This document shows positions 20,600 to 32,830 of a DNA stretch of 64,000 nt, piece after piece; position 1 is the first letter of the stretch; each line of letters opens with the position of its first letter. Where the stretch lies: contig CAJFCV020000001.1 in assembly GCA_904066235.2 (NCBI GenBank), positions 5,766,001 through 5,830,000 of the forward strand. The letters run 5' to 3'. The notes beneath the pieces are model-generated. The model had not been told where the DNA came from. It made no database searches and saw nothing but the letters and a program-made list of their open reading frames with translations. The translations under genes and the position numbers were made by a program. Source of the stretch: Bursaphelenchus xylophilus. Lineage: Eukaryota > Nematoda > Chromadorea > Rhabditida > Aphelenchoididae.

Positions 20600-23222
20600 A
20601 TGGCCAAGGCCCTGGCCATCCTTCTACTGATCTTGGCTGGTGATCTGAGCGCTGGTTTGGTCGTTTTGAATGAGAATTCGGTCGATAAAAGTAGTGACGT
20701 CATTGATGGCACCAGTCATTCAGACGATGACATAAGATCACCATCGGCTGAAATGCCCTCCAACGAGATCTTAGCTGAAGAAATCAAGCCAACAACATCC
20801 TCCAGCCCTCTCTATCATCAACATAAATCCAGTTTTGCGGCCGAATCGAAGACTTTCTGGCTCTGCCAATCCGATGCTTCGTCAACAGAATGGACTGGGG
20901 CCGAGTTGAAGACTCCTCCACCGAGTCAGCAGCATGTGGCCATCTTATCAGAGCCCACAGAGGAGGCGGAGATCGACATTGGAGAGAATGGGACCATCCC
21001 TTTCCGGGCCCTCCAATCCATCGGATATCAGGCCGTCCAGTGTACCCTCAGGCTAGAGGCGTGTGCCGATTGTTTTGTGAGCATCGAGATGGACTCGGTT
21101 AGACCGTATTTCACTCAATTTCAAGTCGAAAGAGTAAGTTTTCCAAGCGGGATATTAATAATATTGATTTTGATGACTTAAAATATTTTTTAGATATCCA
21201 GATGTGATGACCCCACAGCGGCAATGTCTGATCCTTGCTTTGTGATGGATTTCATCGAGGAAAGGGCGGATATGTTTGGGACATCCGATCGGGCCCATTT
21301 CAAAAAGAGTTCCGTCTGGAATTGGCCTGAAAAACGGATTCACAACACTTCCAGTCATTCGGTGACCATTCATTTGGCCATGAGGAATGTGGAGTCCTCG
21401 AACCAGCTGTTCAACTATCTTCTGAGGATGTTTCCTATAAAAATTTCTGTCCACAGTAAGTTGATTTTGAGATTATCAACTATTTTCGTAATGAATAATG
21501 CAAAAATGTTTCAGAAAACACGGAATACAAGGACAACTTCAGCTTCGATCATTCCATTTCCTCTCCAAGGTACCCTGAAGCCTATCCTCGACATATGATC
21601 AAGAATTACACCATCGAAAACAAGAATGAATGGGGCAAAGTGAAGCTGATCTTTGATGATTTCCTCATCGACTTCCAATCCAGCCTCAGGATATTTGATT
21701 CCGATGAGACGGAGATCTTCAGCTCCCTTTCAACCCATCGACGGCCTCCGGCAATCTTGTCCAATGGCCCTAGATTGACGATTCTTTTCGTTTCCGGCAG
21801 CTTCACTCATGTCGTCGGATTCAGAGCCAGATTCGAATTCGTCAAGGAATTTGTGGACTGGAGGAAATTACCCAGCGAAAGTAGGGTTGTCAAAACCTAT
21901 CCATCTCTTTCAGATTGTGATCAAATCCGAGAAAACTTTGGTGGTTATATTACAATTGAGAACAAATCCGATCTTGTTGGGAAATACATCGATTGTATAT
22001 GGCTTGTTGGTCGTTTACCATCATTCGCTCAAGTATACGATCAAGTTTATGTCAAACTGGACAAGTTTGAGCCGAATGAAGCCAAGGATTTGAGGCTGGA
22101 GTTCAGAAAAGGGCTTCATTCCACGTCCCCTGTGGCATTTTCGGTGGATTCGACTACTCAGAGAACGAGATTCACACATAAATATCCAGTAATGCTGGTT
22201 AATGATCAGCACCCTCATCCCTCATTCTACGTTCGGCTCAGAGGGATGTTACACTCAACTTCTGGTGAGTTTTTAATCCGCAAGCTGCGCCCTGGGCTTC
22301 GCGAAATCTTAAAGTTTGAATTTACAAAACGTAAAATTGTTTTATTACAGAGATCCGGCTGACTTACACATTATTTTACCGCTGGGCGACCGCGTCTTGT
22401 CCGGGGAGATTCGAATTCCATTGTCAAAATTCCCGATGCATCAGCGAATCCCTCCGTTGTGATGGTGTAGATAACTGCGGGGATGGGAGCGACGAGGTCT
22501 GCGAGAACAACACGCTTATGAACCTGGAAAAGGACAACGACATCACCATGTTGTTGGCCATTGCCCTCAGTTTGGCCGGCATAATCCTCGCTCTTTCGGC
22601 CATGATTGCCTTGGTGGTGGGACTGCACAGACGGAAGTGGATGAATTGCCGGTCTCATAGGGCCGAGAACACGGCCGAAACCCCACCAACTAGCACCGAG
22701 AACAGCAATCCTTCGATACATACGGTCGGTGATCGTCGATTTTATTTATTGCCTGAGGCAAGAATCAACGTCATCGAAGCTCCGCCCACTTATGCGGATG
22801 CCCTGAAACAACGGATTGTGGGGGAACGAAGGGATTCCGTTTACGAGAACGGAGCCTTCCATTATCATCGAGAAGAGAGTGATAAAGAGGATGACGTCAT
22901 GATGACCTCAGGGCATGCAACAAACAGAACCATCGAAGCGGGCGTAGAGAGATTTGTGGATGAAAGTTTGGAGGAAAACAATAAAGAAGACCAATCAGAG
23001 AGCGGAGCAGAGAAGGTGGAGAATGAGGAGACCAGACCAAGTTTAAACCCCGACATCACTTTACCTTCATCCAGCAAAAATGAGATTTACAGTACTCCGA
23101 CAGCTGATGATAATGGAAATAATCATGAAACCAGTACAGACCATAGAGCTGGGAACAGTACTACTATTAAAAATAATCTCGAACAAGTCGATCTTGAACG
23201 GCCTTCAGAAGAATGGGTATAA
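20600..23222 (+). CDS. Single-pass receptor with CUB and LDL-receptor class A domains
   Basis: Four exons (20600-21133, 21194-21455, 21515-22264, 22351-23222) join to 805 aa. A signal peptide (MAKALAILLLILAGDLSAG) leads an acidic Ser-rich stretch. CUB-like sequence follows, clearest at about 280-385 (SISSPRYPEAYPRH ... FRARFEFV). A complete LDLa repeat (CPGRFEFHC ... CDGVDNCGDGSDEVC) lies near 600-635, and the transmembrane helix ITMLLAIALSLAGIILALSA near 655. The cytoplasmic tail of about 150 aa is acidic and contains a PPTY motif (PPxY class, typically bound by WW domains of Nedd4-family ligases). Domain order resembles NETO/SOL-2 and LEV-10 proteins that cluster or modulate ion-channel receptors, but I cannot assign an orthologue. 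The head-to-tail CDS structure and good junctions make the model firm. Confidence 0.85.
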
Positions 23223-23351
23223 TTATATTTAAAATACAGAGAATATCTAGTATTATATCAGAAAACTGCAATAAATCGTACATTAACCGACTCTTTGTAT
23301 TGAGAAATGCTTTAATCAGTAGGGAATTCAGTATGAACAGGAAGGACTGGG

Positions 23352-24108
23352 CTAAACCGCCGGAGCGGGTCCAGGAGCTGGCGCACCTGGAGCGCCAGCT
23401 GCAACTGGGCCGGAGCCGGACCCAACGTCTGGGGTGGGGTTGGTCTTCTTGTGCTTTCTTCTCTTGGAGCTGCCTGTAATTAGCAATTTCAAGATGAGTG
23501 TACGATGAGTAATATAATAATACAACCCATGTGTCATACTTTTCTTGTTCTTCTTGTGTTTGTGGTGTTTGTGGCGGTGCTTGTGCTTCTCCGCTCTAAA
23601 AATGGCATACGTCATCGAAGGTGACATCTTATACGATGAAAGTGTTTAATTTTGAGTTACTACTTCTACATTTCCAAAAACTGGGACGGTGCTCGTACTC
23701 GTGTAAAAACGTCCCAGCTTTGTTCAAGGCGTCCAATTTTAAAGTTAACAAATAATTTTATACATTACAGTATACTCCATCAATATTTCACTTACTCGGC
23801 GCTCCCGGCTGGAGCCGGCGTTTCTGGCTCGGTTGGCGTCTTCGGCACACCTGCTTCGGCGGCAAATCGATCCGTCACTACTTTGGCCGTATCCGCCTCA
23901 TTCTAAAAATCTCTTTCATCTACTACAATATTATAATAGACAAAAGAGGCAAAAACACTCACCTGTTTCAATGAGTTCATCTCATAGCCGAGGGCGATCT
24001 GCTTGTCAGCCTGAGAATAAGCTTGTTCTGATGTTGTGAACGTACCTTGGTCATGAAATAGTAGACGATGATCCCCACCACGGCCGCGATGACCACATAC
24101 TCCAACAT
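23352..24108 (-). CDS. Small membrane protein with His/Lys-rich and Ala/Pro-rich tail
   Basis: Five exons (24108-24046, 24010-23963, 23902-23796, 23595-23540, 23473-23352) join in frame to 131 aa. The N-terminal helix LEYVVIAAVVGIIVYYFMTK is a membrane anchor or signal anchor. A middle acidic/Pro segment (PKTPTEPETPAPAG) is followed by a very basic block (KHKHRHKHHKHKKNKK and SSSKRRKHKK) and a Gly/Ala/Pro tail ending APGPAPAV. All four introns have GT-AG ends; the first is 35 nt. No family is recognised. Its 3' end faces the CUB/LDLa gene 130 bp away (convergent). Confidence 0.75.
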
Positions 24109-24374
24109 GGTGCTCTTCCGACCGGATTCTAGCTGAACGCTTCCACTGAATGAAGTTCTCTCTTGCCTATGTTTCATTTCAATTTTAAATTTACATAATT
24201 TTACTTTTCAAATTCTGAAAATTGCGGGCAAGAAGTAGACTTGACCCGACAAAAAAATGTGTCATGTGTTCCTTTTGATGTTGGATCGCATAAAAATACA
24301 CAAAAAAAGACGAATTGGTTACCATGCGAACTATCTTCCATCTCTAAATAACTTATTATTCATTGTTCATCATC

Positions 24375-26121
24375 ATGTCCCGCCGATCTTCGAATTTGGC
24401 CCTTTTTACTGGCCAATTTGGCCTCAGCTTGATGCAGGTTTTGTTCATGTTCTACTATGTGAAGGTCTTTCTCAACGTCTTTCATGTCAACGAATATTGG
24501 TTCAACATTGCTCAGCTATTGTTCTTGATTTGGAATGCTATTAATGACCCTTTATTTGGATATATTCAAGACCTTTCCAAAGGATGGATGAATAACCGAG
24601 CAAAGATTTTTACTTATTTTGGTCCGTTGATGAGTTTATCCTTCTTAATTCTATGGTTTCCATGGAGGAAAACGAGCACCTCACCTCCGTACATTGAAGG
24701 AGTTCATCTTATTATTGCTCTTTTCTTGTATGATGCGTTCTACAGGTAATTTTTCAATATTGTGCTTGATTTATAGGTATAAGACGGAGAAATAATGCTT
24801 TGCTCTAAATTTTTCATGGTTATCAAACTGATATTGCCGTATTAATTGATTATACTTATTTGCAGTTGTGTTGGACTTGCCTGGGGTGCTTTATTCGCGG
24901 AATCCACGAGAGATCATCGACGGAGAGTTCAAGGTCTAAAATACTCACAATTGGCTATCTTATGCAGTGTAAATATTATTATGATCACGGAAAAGGCTTC
25001 TCACAGTATGGATGTAAGTTTTTCACAATTTTGGTTGAAGTTTAGGTCCAGTTATCAAATAATTGTCTACTACAATATAAAAAATGCCTCCAAATATGTT
25101 CTTTTTCAGAACTTTGCCGTTTTTCAAACAATCTGCGTGGTAGTTGCTGCTCTTACGATGTTGTGTTTTTTCCTTACCGGCCGGTTGAGCTCCTCAAATA
25201 AAACAAAAGATAGAGAAACACTACTGGAAGAAGATGAAGATAATGTGGTAATGGGCTGGAGACAAGTATTAAATCTAACTGGAGAGCTGCTGAAGGCCCG
25301 AGACTTTCAAAGAATTGTATTTACTAACTTTGTACATACCATCAGAAGTGTGGCTCATCTTAATTTTGCTTCGATTGCTACGGATCTCTTGATTCCGCAG
25401 AGAATTCTGACCAAGGGATCATGGCAGATTAGTATTTTCTTTGCTGTCTGCACATTAGTTCCTCAGGTGAGCACTATTTGTATCTTTCTTTGTCTTGTTC
25501 GAGTTTTTTTTTGTAATGGATAATATAATTATTTTCAGCTATTAGTCGTGTTGAATGAAACATTGATGGTTCGTCTTGGAGTCTATCGAATCATGATGTT
25601 ATCCTTCATCTTTTCGATCCTCTCCTCCTTCATGTACACCATTTCTTGGAGCTCTTATGTGATCATGTTCTTCATGTTAATTGATAGTATTATGGTGCAT
25701 TCCATCGCTCCGTTGTTTAATATACTCTTAGCAGAGTTTATTGAAGATGATACTGCTAGAAATGCGAGAAAGTAAGTTGATTATTGAATGGTTTTATTAT
25801 CTTATCCATCCCATTTTCAGAAGTCGAATGTCCTCCTTGATATTTAGTCTGAATGCCTTTGTAATGAAGCCAGCTACTTCGATAGCGCCAGTTATAGTAG
25901 TCTACTTCCTAAACAGAAATGGATATGAGGTGAGGTGATTTTACTTTACATTATTCTTGCTTTAGTTATACCAAAAAGAGAAAATCCGAGGAGAAGAGCT
26001 GAGCCGGTGTATGCTAAGGATAATATTCTGTATCCCGGCAGTGTTGGCGTCCCTCCAATGCTTAATATTCAAGTCATACTCACTCAGAAACAAACATATG
26101 TTACCCGCTCTCCCAGTTTAA
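24375..26121 (+). CDS. Major facilitator superfamily protein, TMEM180/MFSD13A-like
   Basis: Six exons (24375-24745, 24866-25013, 25110-25466, 25539-25771, 25821-25929, 25966-26121) join to 457 aa with about 12 membrane helices. The early NDPLFGYIQD motif, the following WGALFAEST and the long acidic loop (LLEEDEDN) fit the TMEM180/MFSD13A branch of the sugar-cation symporter-like MFS proteins. The substrate is not known for this family. The last intron is only 36 nt, and splicing it adds a final hydrophobic helix (IIFCIPAVLASLQCLIF). Start codon 24375 is chosen because it is the first ATG in frame, and the preceding region lacks one. Confidence 0.85.
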
Positions 26122-26701
26122 TGCAACATTATCTTATTTTGTCCCAAAAAATAGGCAGAAAATACCGTATCCTATCCGCATTTTTTTACAAAAAATAATG
26201 TCTACATCTTTCTTTACGTTACTGATGTCTTAGACGGTCTGCTAAATCGATTTAAGTCCACATTTATTACATAATTTATATCGTCTTTAATTTCTTTTAA
26301 TAACGGGTCTGTTTCCACGAAACTGATAAAATATGCCAATTATTTTATAATCAAATAAGAGTTTATTTAGTAGAGCTTTGATAAGTATGTTTTTGAAAAG
26401 TGGAGAGCATTTTAATGGGAGCTGGGTCCCGCCACGAAAATTTGAAAGGAACTTTTTTGATGATAGGAGCGAAAAAACGAGGCAGACAGGAGAGGAAGGA
26501 AACGACAGTCATCAATTACTCAGTTACAAATTGACAATCGGAACGAACAGGAAGTCCAGACGACATTACTTTAGATCTCATCAACAATAGTGATGAAAAC
26601 GGGCGACAACGAAGACTAAAACTACTCGGAATGCAGGGAGTGCACTATAAGTCGACTACAAGGAGAGTTGAGGTCGTCTCCAGTCCCGGTCTCCGTGGGA
26701 G

Positions 26702-27951
26702 TTAGCAGTTGTTGCAGTAGTTCTGACCGATTCCCCCCTGGGTTCCCTCTTCCTCAACCTGAATCCGATTCCCGGAGCCCAGATACTCGGTGGGCAGATT
26801 ATCTCCATCAACAGACATCTGGATCCTCTGCATGACCATGTCCAGCAGACAGTCGACCGCCTTCTCCACGTTCATTGAAGTGCAGGCCGAGGCTTCGAAG
26901 TAGGGAAGGCCCAGCTGATCGGCGAGCTGTTTGGCGCGAGCGGTCGAGACTTGGCGGCGATTCTCAAGATCCGCTTTATTCCCACAGAGGATTATGTCAG
27001 GGGTCTCGCAATAGGCATGGATCTGAACAATTTGTATTGTAGTAGGACAAAAAAATTGGTATTGAAGCTGTAAACAGGATATTTCCGGAAGTGCGAGGTG
27101 ATAAAACTGCTCTCCGGGTTATATTCCCGCGGATTTATGGCCTAGTCTCTCTCTCTTCCCATGCATTCTTTTACCATCATAAATAATTCCATGCATAAAA
27201 AGTAATAATTCAGCCAAAAAAAGTAATGGTTTCGAGACCAAAATTCATAAAAAATGCAAGAATAGGGCGATAAAAGCCACCCGGCCCTCTGCGAACATCC
27301 TCCTCATGGTTATTGTCTCTTATATTATCCATCAGATTTATCAAAAAGATTAAGGATTTGAGGTCAAATCGATTACAAAATTGCCAAAATATTTTGCATA
27401 GTAGGTAATTTAATGGTAAATTACAGTGTTTTTGATCGTCCCTACTAGTAAAGTAAGTGGCTACTTACTTTTAGCTGAGAAAGCCAATCCCGGATATTCA
27501 AAAAGGATTGCTCATTGGTGATGTCGAATATCAAGATGAATCCCATGGCATCGCGGAAGAAGGCGGTGGTCAGGGAGCGGAATCTAAACCTCGAATCCCA
27601 TCAAACGCCCTGCACTCACCGCTCCTGTCCGGCCGTATCCCATAATTGTAATAGCACCCTCTGTCCGCGGCCGCCGAAACCGCCTCGGGCACTTTTGTAA
27701 ACAACCTTCTTCTCCTTGAAGTCAATCCCCACCGTCGATATGAACTGACCCGTAAAGGTGTTGTCGGTGTAACGATGCTGAAACGGACATTTTATACGAT
27801 CAAAGATGTTCGGATTCATATTATCCATGAAATAGATGATATAAAGTAAAATTTCAAGGGAAGAAGATGGAGAACTGACCAGAAATGAGGTCTTCCCGAC
27901 TCCCGAGTCGCCCAACGCGAGGAATTTGATCAAGTAGTCATAGTCGGCCAT
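26702..27951 (-). CDS. aex-6: Rab27 small GTPase
   Basis: Four exons (27951-27880, 27777-27620, 27583-27469, 27022-26702) join to exactly 221 aa, the length of human Rab27A. GTPase motifs are all present: GDSGVGKTS (P-loop), VGIDFKEK (switch I end), [20 protein letters not shown] (switch II), GNKADLE and SACTS. The Rab27-specific insertion before switch II ([17 protein letters not shown]) and MHAYCE-like [10 protein letters not shown] are diagnostic. The C-terminus ends in Cys residues (YCNNC) for prenylation. Rab27 tethers secretory vesicles before fusion. In C. elegans AEX-6 works in intestine and neurons, in the defecation motor program and dense-core vesicle release. The second intron is 36 nt. 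Confidence 0.97.
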
Positions 27952-29172
27952 CTATCACGCATCACTCTGCAGTTTAACACCTAAAGTAATATAAAATTGT
28001 GGTAATCTTTGATGCATAACAGTCCAAACCGAAATTAAAAGTGAGCGGAAAGGGGATAAACAGTATTCTTACTTAAATTATTTTGAAAAAATATTTTGCC
28101 CCCGGGTCTGCAATTATCGGCTTTCGCCGTAAATGACATGAATAAGATAAAGAGAGAGCCCTCGGCCAGGGTCTCCGTTAATTTCCCGATATGGATGACG
28201 CCCTCCCCTCCTCTTTTACGTATCCCAAACCAGTCCACGTTTCCCAGTCCGAAAAAGAAATGGATTCGATTAGCCCGCGCCCCTTTCCCGCATGCCCTGA
28301 GGCCATAACCGGGAGGGCGCACCAGATAAAAGGCTCTTGCACCCCTCCCTTTCCCCCCACGGCATCCCAAATTGGCTCTCTTGCCTGAGGGCGTATCGAT
28401 TGGGGCGGGTCCGAGGGGGAGAGAGCGGGCTTTGTTTCGAATTCCGATAAAATGATAATTGGAATAAGCAAAGGTCTGGAACCGAATAGATAACGAAGTC
28501 ATCATGACACATTTTTTGGACATAAAATATTACTTTAATTTGGGCCCAAAAATGGTTGTTGGCCAAATGGTTCAAGGAAATTTTACTCCAAAAACAGCTT
28601 CAAAATTTTGTCATCACGACGCATTTTATGTCATTGGTATTCAAAATGCAAACAGGAATACCCAAATTTCTAAAATTGTCATCAAAAAATCGCACACCAA
28701 AGATGTCATGATGACAAATTTTCCGGAAATTACTTGTAATTGAGTCGAGGCACAGAAACCCAAAAAATAATTGTTTCCCGCGACTTGGAATATTATTTTA
28801 GAGCTCCGAAAAGAGACCGCGACCTCTCTTTTGCGATATCGATAAGAAAAATAGGGAAATGATTATGCAAATGACGTCATCCGAGGTATAAATTTATTTA
28901 ATTTTTCTGAAGAAAGTAACAGTTTCACAATCCAAATATACACTGACAATGAGATCACAATTTTGAATAAAAAATATGGAAAATACCCGTGAAAAAAGTG
29001 AAAGGATACGGTAGAAGTTACAGTAATCGAAGGCTGAGGATGAAAATGACAAGGAGCTCCATAAATACGACCAACTTGACCGACGTTTGCCAACAAAATC
29101 ACCAATTTTTACATCAGATGTCAAGTGTAACATCAAGTGTAACACCATCTGATAAACCTGATCCAATAGCCC
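27952..29172. other. Intergenic region
   Basis: There is no supported gene. Frames on both strands at 28030-28580 overlap each other without motifs. One plus-strand frame at 28504-28743 is open but unrecognised. The region separates the divergent aex-6 start from the 3' end of the Thr-rich gene. Confidence 0.4.
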
Positions 29173-29628
29173 TCAGGCCATTGTAGAGTGCATAACCGGC
29201 CCTTGATGTGTCTGTGGAGGGAAGGCATGGAGGGTGGAGGTCTTTATTGTGTTCACGGGAGGCCCTCTCGCCCGTCCATTCTTCCTCCGATAACACAACC
29301 ACAGGGTGACTGCTGTGATATTCAGTCCCACACACACTACTAATAGGACCAATCCCAGTCCCACAGACCAGACGGGAGTCATCGCGGCCTTGTTCATGAA
29401 TGCCTGGGTCAGTGATGTTGTTGTGGAGGAGGGGGTCGAAGAAGAGGCTGGGGAATCCGTGGGAGGGGCTGTAAGAGGGAGTAATGTGGTCGATTCGGTA
29501 GTTAAAGTCGTAGTTGTAGTAGTAGTTGTGGTTGTGAAGATCTCAGTGGTCTCTGTCATCGTTGTTTCCGGCGTCGAAATCTCAGAAGTCGATGTCTCTG
29601 GAGTCGTTGAAAGAACATTTGGCTCATC
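29173..29628 (-). CDS. Thr/Ser-rich single-pass membrane protein, 5' exon not found
   Basis: A minus-strand exon beginning at 29628 after CCACTTTCAG encodes a mucin-like stalk (runs of Thr, with PETST and PLTAPPTDSPASS). A transmembrane helix VWSVGLGLVLLVVCVGLNIT follows, then a basic cytoplasmic tail (CYRRKNGRARG ... MHSTMA). The length from the acceptor is 151 codons. No signal-peptide exon could be placed upstream between 29640 and 30290, so the gene is incomplete as annotated. It is likely a heavily O-glycosylated surface protein of unknown role. Confidence 0.6.
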   Translation of the reverse strand, partial: DEPNVLSTTPETSTSEISTPETTMTETTEIFTTTTTTTTTTLTTESTTLLPLTAPPTDSPASSSTPSSTTTSLTQAFMNKAAMTPVWSVGLGLVLLVVCVGLNITAVTLWLCYRRKNGRARGPPVNTIKTSTLHAFPPQTHQGPVMHSTMA

Positions 29629-30411
29629 CTGAAAGTGGAAATAACTTTAACAACTCAGATCACACCTCATTACAAGCAATGTGTCATCAACATTCACCAA
29701 TTACACTAGTTTTCTTCAAAAAATCTCAAGTAATAAAAATCGGAAAATGTTTTTGGTTCACCCTAATATAATAAAAAATTTAAAATCCAGATGAAGCTAA
29801 TACGATCAAGGTCTCCAAATACTGATCGTACTCTACACTTTGATCAGCGAGGTATTATATAAAATGACTTATATATGTTGTGTTTTGAGGTCTTTTCTTT
29901 TGTTTTTCTGTTCCGTGTCATCCTTTTTTGTGTTGTGATCACCAAAAAAGCGCGTTCTTTCCCAAAAATTCAAGTCGAAAGAGCATTGCATTAAGATTTT
30001 TGGGTAGTAAATTGTAGAAAGAGACTGAGGGTTTGCTACATTAACTTTACTTTCGCTTCAAAATGTTACTCTTTACAGTGAAATTTTGTTAAAAAAGATT
30101 ACCTTTTCAGATTAGGTTAATTTAAAATAAAGGAAAGGTGAAAATCTCCATGGAGACTTTTCTTGGGGCCAAAAAAGTTATTTTACTCTACAGGACTAGT
30201 TTAATTTTGATATTTTACGCTTACTTTTATCAAAATAAAGTCTAAGATCAAGTGTAACATAAATTTAAAAATCTTTGGATACAAAAAAGAGTGAACATGG
30301 AGAAATTACGTAATCTTATCGCTGATTTTTGCAGACTATCGCTTATTTTTTCTCTTACATTACCCTACATTTTTCTATTAACATTTCCTTTAACTAATCC
30401 AACTTTAGAAA

Positions 30412-31964
30412 ATGTCCCAATTACTGTTACTCTACTCCTTGTCGGCTCTTCTGAATGCCGTCCAATTTGTGCAAATGTCCACATTTGGTTATGTCTGCAA
30501 AGATATTCACATATCAGATCTGCATCAGGGCTATGTGAAGACTTATTTCATTGGATTACAGTTGATTGGGACGCCCTTAATTGGAGTTCTGGTATCTAGA
30601 TTGGGTCTCAAACTGGGGTTGATCATCGCCTTTCTCAGCACGGCCGCATCGTGCTTTTTCTTGGCCATTTCTCAGGTAAGAATGAGGCCAGACGACAATA
30701 AAATCATCCAGGTTGTATTAGTCATCTAGTACAATATGAAAATGTCATTATTTCAGGGTCTCTTCCTAATCGTGGTATCTCAATCTTTTGGCCTGTTAAT
30801 GGTGGGGCACCAGGCCTTCCAAACAGCCATCGCCCACCTCACCAAGCCCGGGGCCGAGCGAACGTCGGCCTTCTCAAAATTGGGTCTTTCGTTTGGTAAG
30901 AAGCTACTTCGAGGTATCTTTTAACATGCTTCTAAATGGCGTGCTGTGTCTAATACTTTTCAAGCAGAATCTACAATCTTTCCTAGGTATTGGATTCGTT
31001 CTCACACCCATCATCACCAAGTTATCAACACTTTTCTTCGGTCAGACGGGTCCTTTGTTAGTGAGTGCTGGGATTTGTGTGCTTTCTCTGCCTCTACTGT
31101 TCATTGTGAAGGATGCTAAGGTAAGGGAACCATACAGTCTAACGAGATACGTCTTAGCAAGAGGACGACGATGCTGAGGGAAAAAATAAGAAGCTTAAGG
31201 GATCAGGAATCGAGATTATTATGAAGGATCCCACTCTCAGAAATCTATTTTTGACCAAACTATTGGTCACTTGTCCCGCTTACATCATCTTCGGAGTATT
31301 GCAAGTAAGTTCTAGCCTGTTTTACAACTAATTCGTTTGACTTCAGCTCCATATGATCAATAAATTTGCCTTGACGCAAACCCAAGACTCCTTGATGCAG
31401 TTGGAATTGGGTCTGAGTATAATGATAGCCAATTCTGTTGGCCAAATGTTTGCTTCCAGGATCTTCAAAGAGGCCCAACTTATCAGACAAAGTGCTATTG
31501 TCGCGGTAAGATGGATTCTTTCCACTTTTTTGCCCAGTGCAATGTTCTAGGTCTGGTGCCAAATAAAATAATCTTCGAAAATATGGCTAAATTGCTTTCA
31601 GGTTGGCTGCTATGTTGTGTTCGCTTATCTAGAGTACTTCTGGATCATCTGGCCACTCTTGTTCGTCTTAATTCAAGCCATGACTTTCGTAAATAACGCC
31701 TCGGATTCGATGATTACAACTCGAGTAAAGGCCGAACAACAGGTAATAAGGGTCTCAAAACCTATTCGAAATTATTTATAGGGTCTTATTCTGGGCCTAG
31801 CCAACTCGGCCATTGCCTTTGTTCGCGCGGCCAGTCCGACGTTGGCGGTCTTAATAATCGAGGAATTTGGATTTGGATATTTGGGATTAATCGGAGTAAT
31901 TTGCTCCGCAATTGGAGTTGCTCTAAGCAGTGATGGATTCAGCGATTATCAGAAGATCGAATAA
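30412..31964 (+). CDS. Major facilitator superfamily transporter, SLC22A18-like
   Basis: Seven exons (30412-30675, 30757-30895, 30987-31120, 31158-31304, 31347-31505, 31602-31742, 31782-31964) join to 388 aa with about 10-12 helices. The segments TYFIGLQLIGTPLIGVLVSRLG, FSKLGLSFGIGFVLTPI and NASDSMITTRVKAEQQGLIL, with FVRAASPTLAVLI, align well with SLC22A18 (ORCTL2), a putative organic-cation or drug:H+ antiporter of uncertain substrate. Several introns are 37-42 nt. An AATAAA lies at about 32018. The 3' end converges on the MANEC gene. Confidence 0.8.
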
Positions 31965-32015
31965 GCCCCGAGGCGCCCAAATTTACAGTAGTTTTCAGCC
32001 ATTTGTACAGTTAAT

Positions 32016-32830
32016 TCAATAAAAATAGAAATCATTTTGGATGAGAGTGCAGAGAAAAATATAAAATGACAACTGATGGATGGGGAAGGTAACGCAAATC
32101 TAATTCAAAACGAAAACACATTGAGGGAACTTTTTTGATGCAAATGTTAGTAGTTTACTATACCAGAACTAATCTTTATGTAATTTTTATCCATAAAATC
32201 ACTCACTTTCTGACTGATCGCCTCTTCTTTTCTCTTGATCACGACACTGACCACTCCTTCTGCCGCTTCATGCTCATCCACGGCGATACAATCATCGGAA
32301 CATTGGAACAGAACACAATTGGAGGAAGGGACCGACGACGAATTGCCCAAAAATCCCATAAAAGTGACGGCATTACAGACTGAAACCATTAAAATTAAAC
32401 GATTCTCCAAAGGTCGAACTGTCTATTCATATTTTTTTCAAATCTTCGCTTTTGATGACATTTTATCTCCGGAGAGAAAGACGTGACCCAACATTGTAGG
32501 CCCGAGTCAAGTCTTCCTCTTCGGTGGAAAGTCATAAAATTCCGAAAAACGAATATCAGATTTCATTTTCTTGCCTCGGATAGGATTCCTAAACCGGTTT
32601 AAGACGCCCGAAGCGTTGTAAAAAAGTGTAATCTTACCTTGGATGGCACAACAAGCGTCGAGGCATGATTTTAAGTCGGGCGCTCTCTGTGCGGCCAAGG
32701 TTTGGGCCTCTTTGGAGAACCATTTCTGTTTGTAGATGGTTAGATTTCCACAAAAGACATCACTTGCGTCCACAAGCGCTACAAGAGCCAATGAAAGGAG
32801 CAGTCGGCAAAGAAGGCCATCCGGCCACAT
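32016..32830 (-). CDS. MANEC-type (seven-cysteine) secreted or membrane protein
   Basis: Exon 1 (32830-32638) encodes a signal peptide, MWPDGLLCRLLLSLALVALV, then FCGNLTIYKQKWF and CLDACCAIQ. Exon 2 (32379-32207) joins as VCNAVTFMGFLGN ... CVLFQCSDDC. The C...C..CC...CNxxxF...CxLFxC pattern is that of the MANEC/MANSC domain of LRP11, HAI-1 and MANSC1. Exon 2 ends at a strong donor (AAA|GTGAGTGAT). Splicing to 32099 after TTTTGAATTAG adds a hydrophobic tail (FPIHQLSFYIFLCTLI), giving 149 aa. Without that splice the frame stops at 32147. The terminal exon overlaps the polyadenylation region of the convergent transporter gene, so it is less certain than the first two. Confidence 0.6.

Noticed and set aside
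28030..28580. Several overlapping frames on both strands downstream of the Rab27 start
   Set aside because: There is mutual overlap on both strands without motifs or consistent splice structure.
29306..29632. Plus-strand Val-rich frame of 108 codons
   Set aside because: It is the complement of the Thr-rich repeat in the minus-strand membrane-protein gene.
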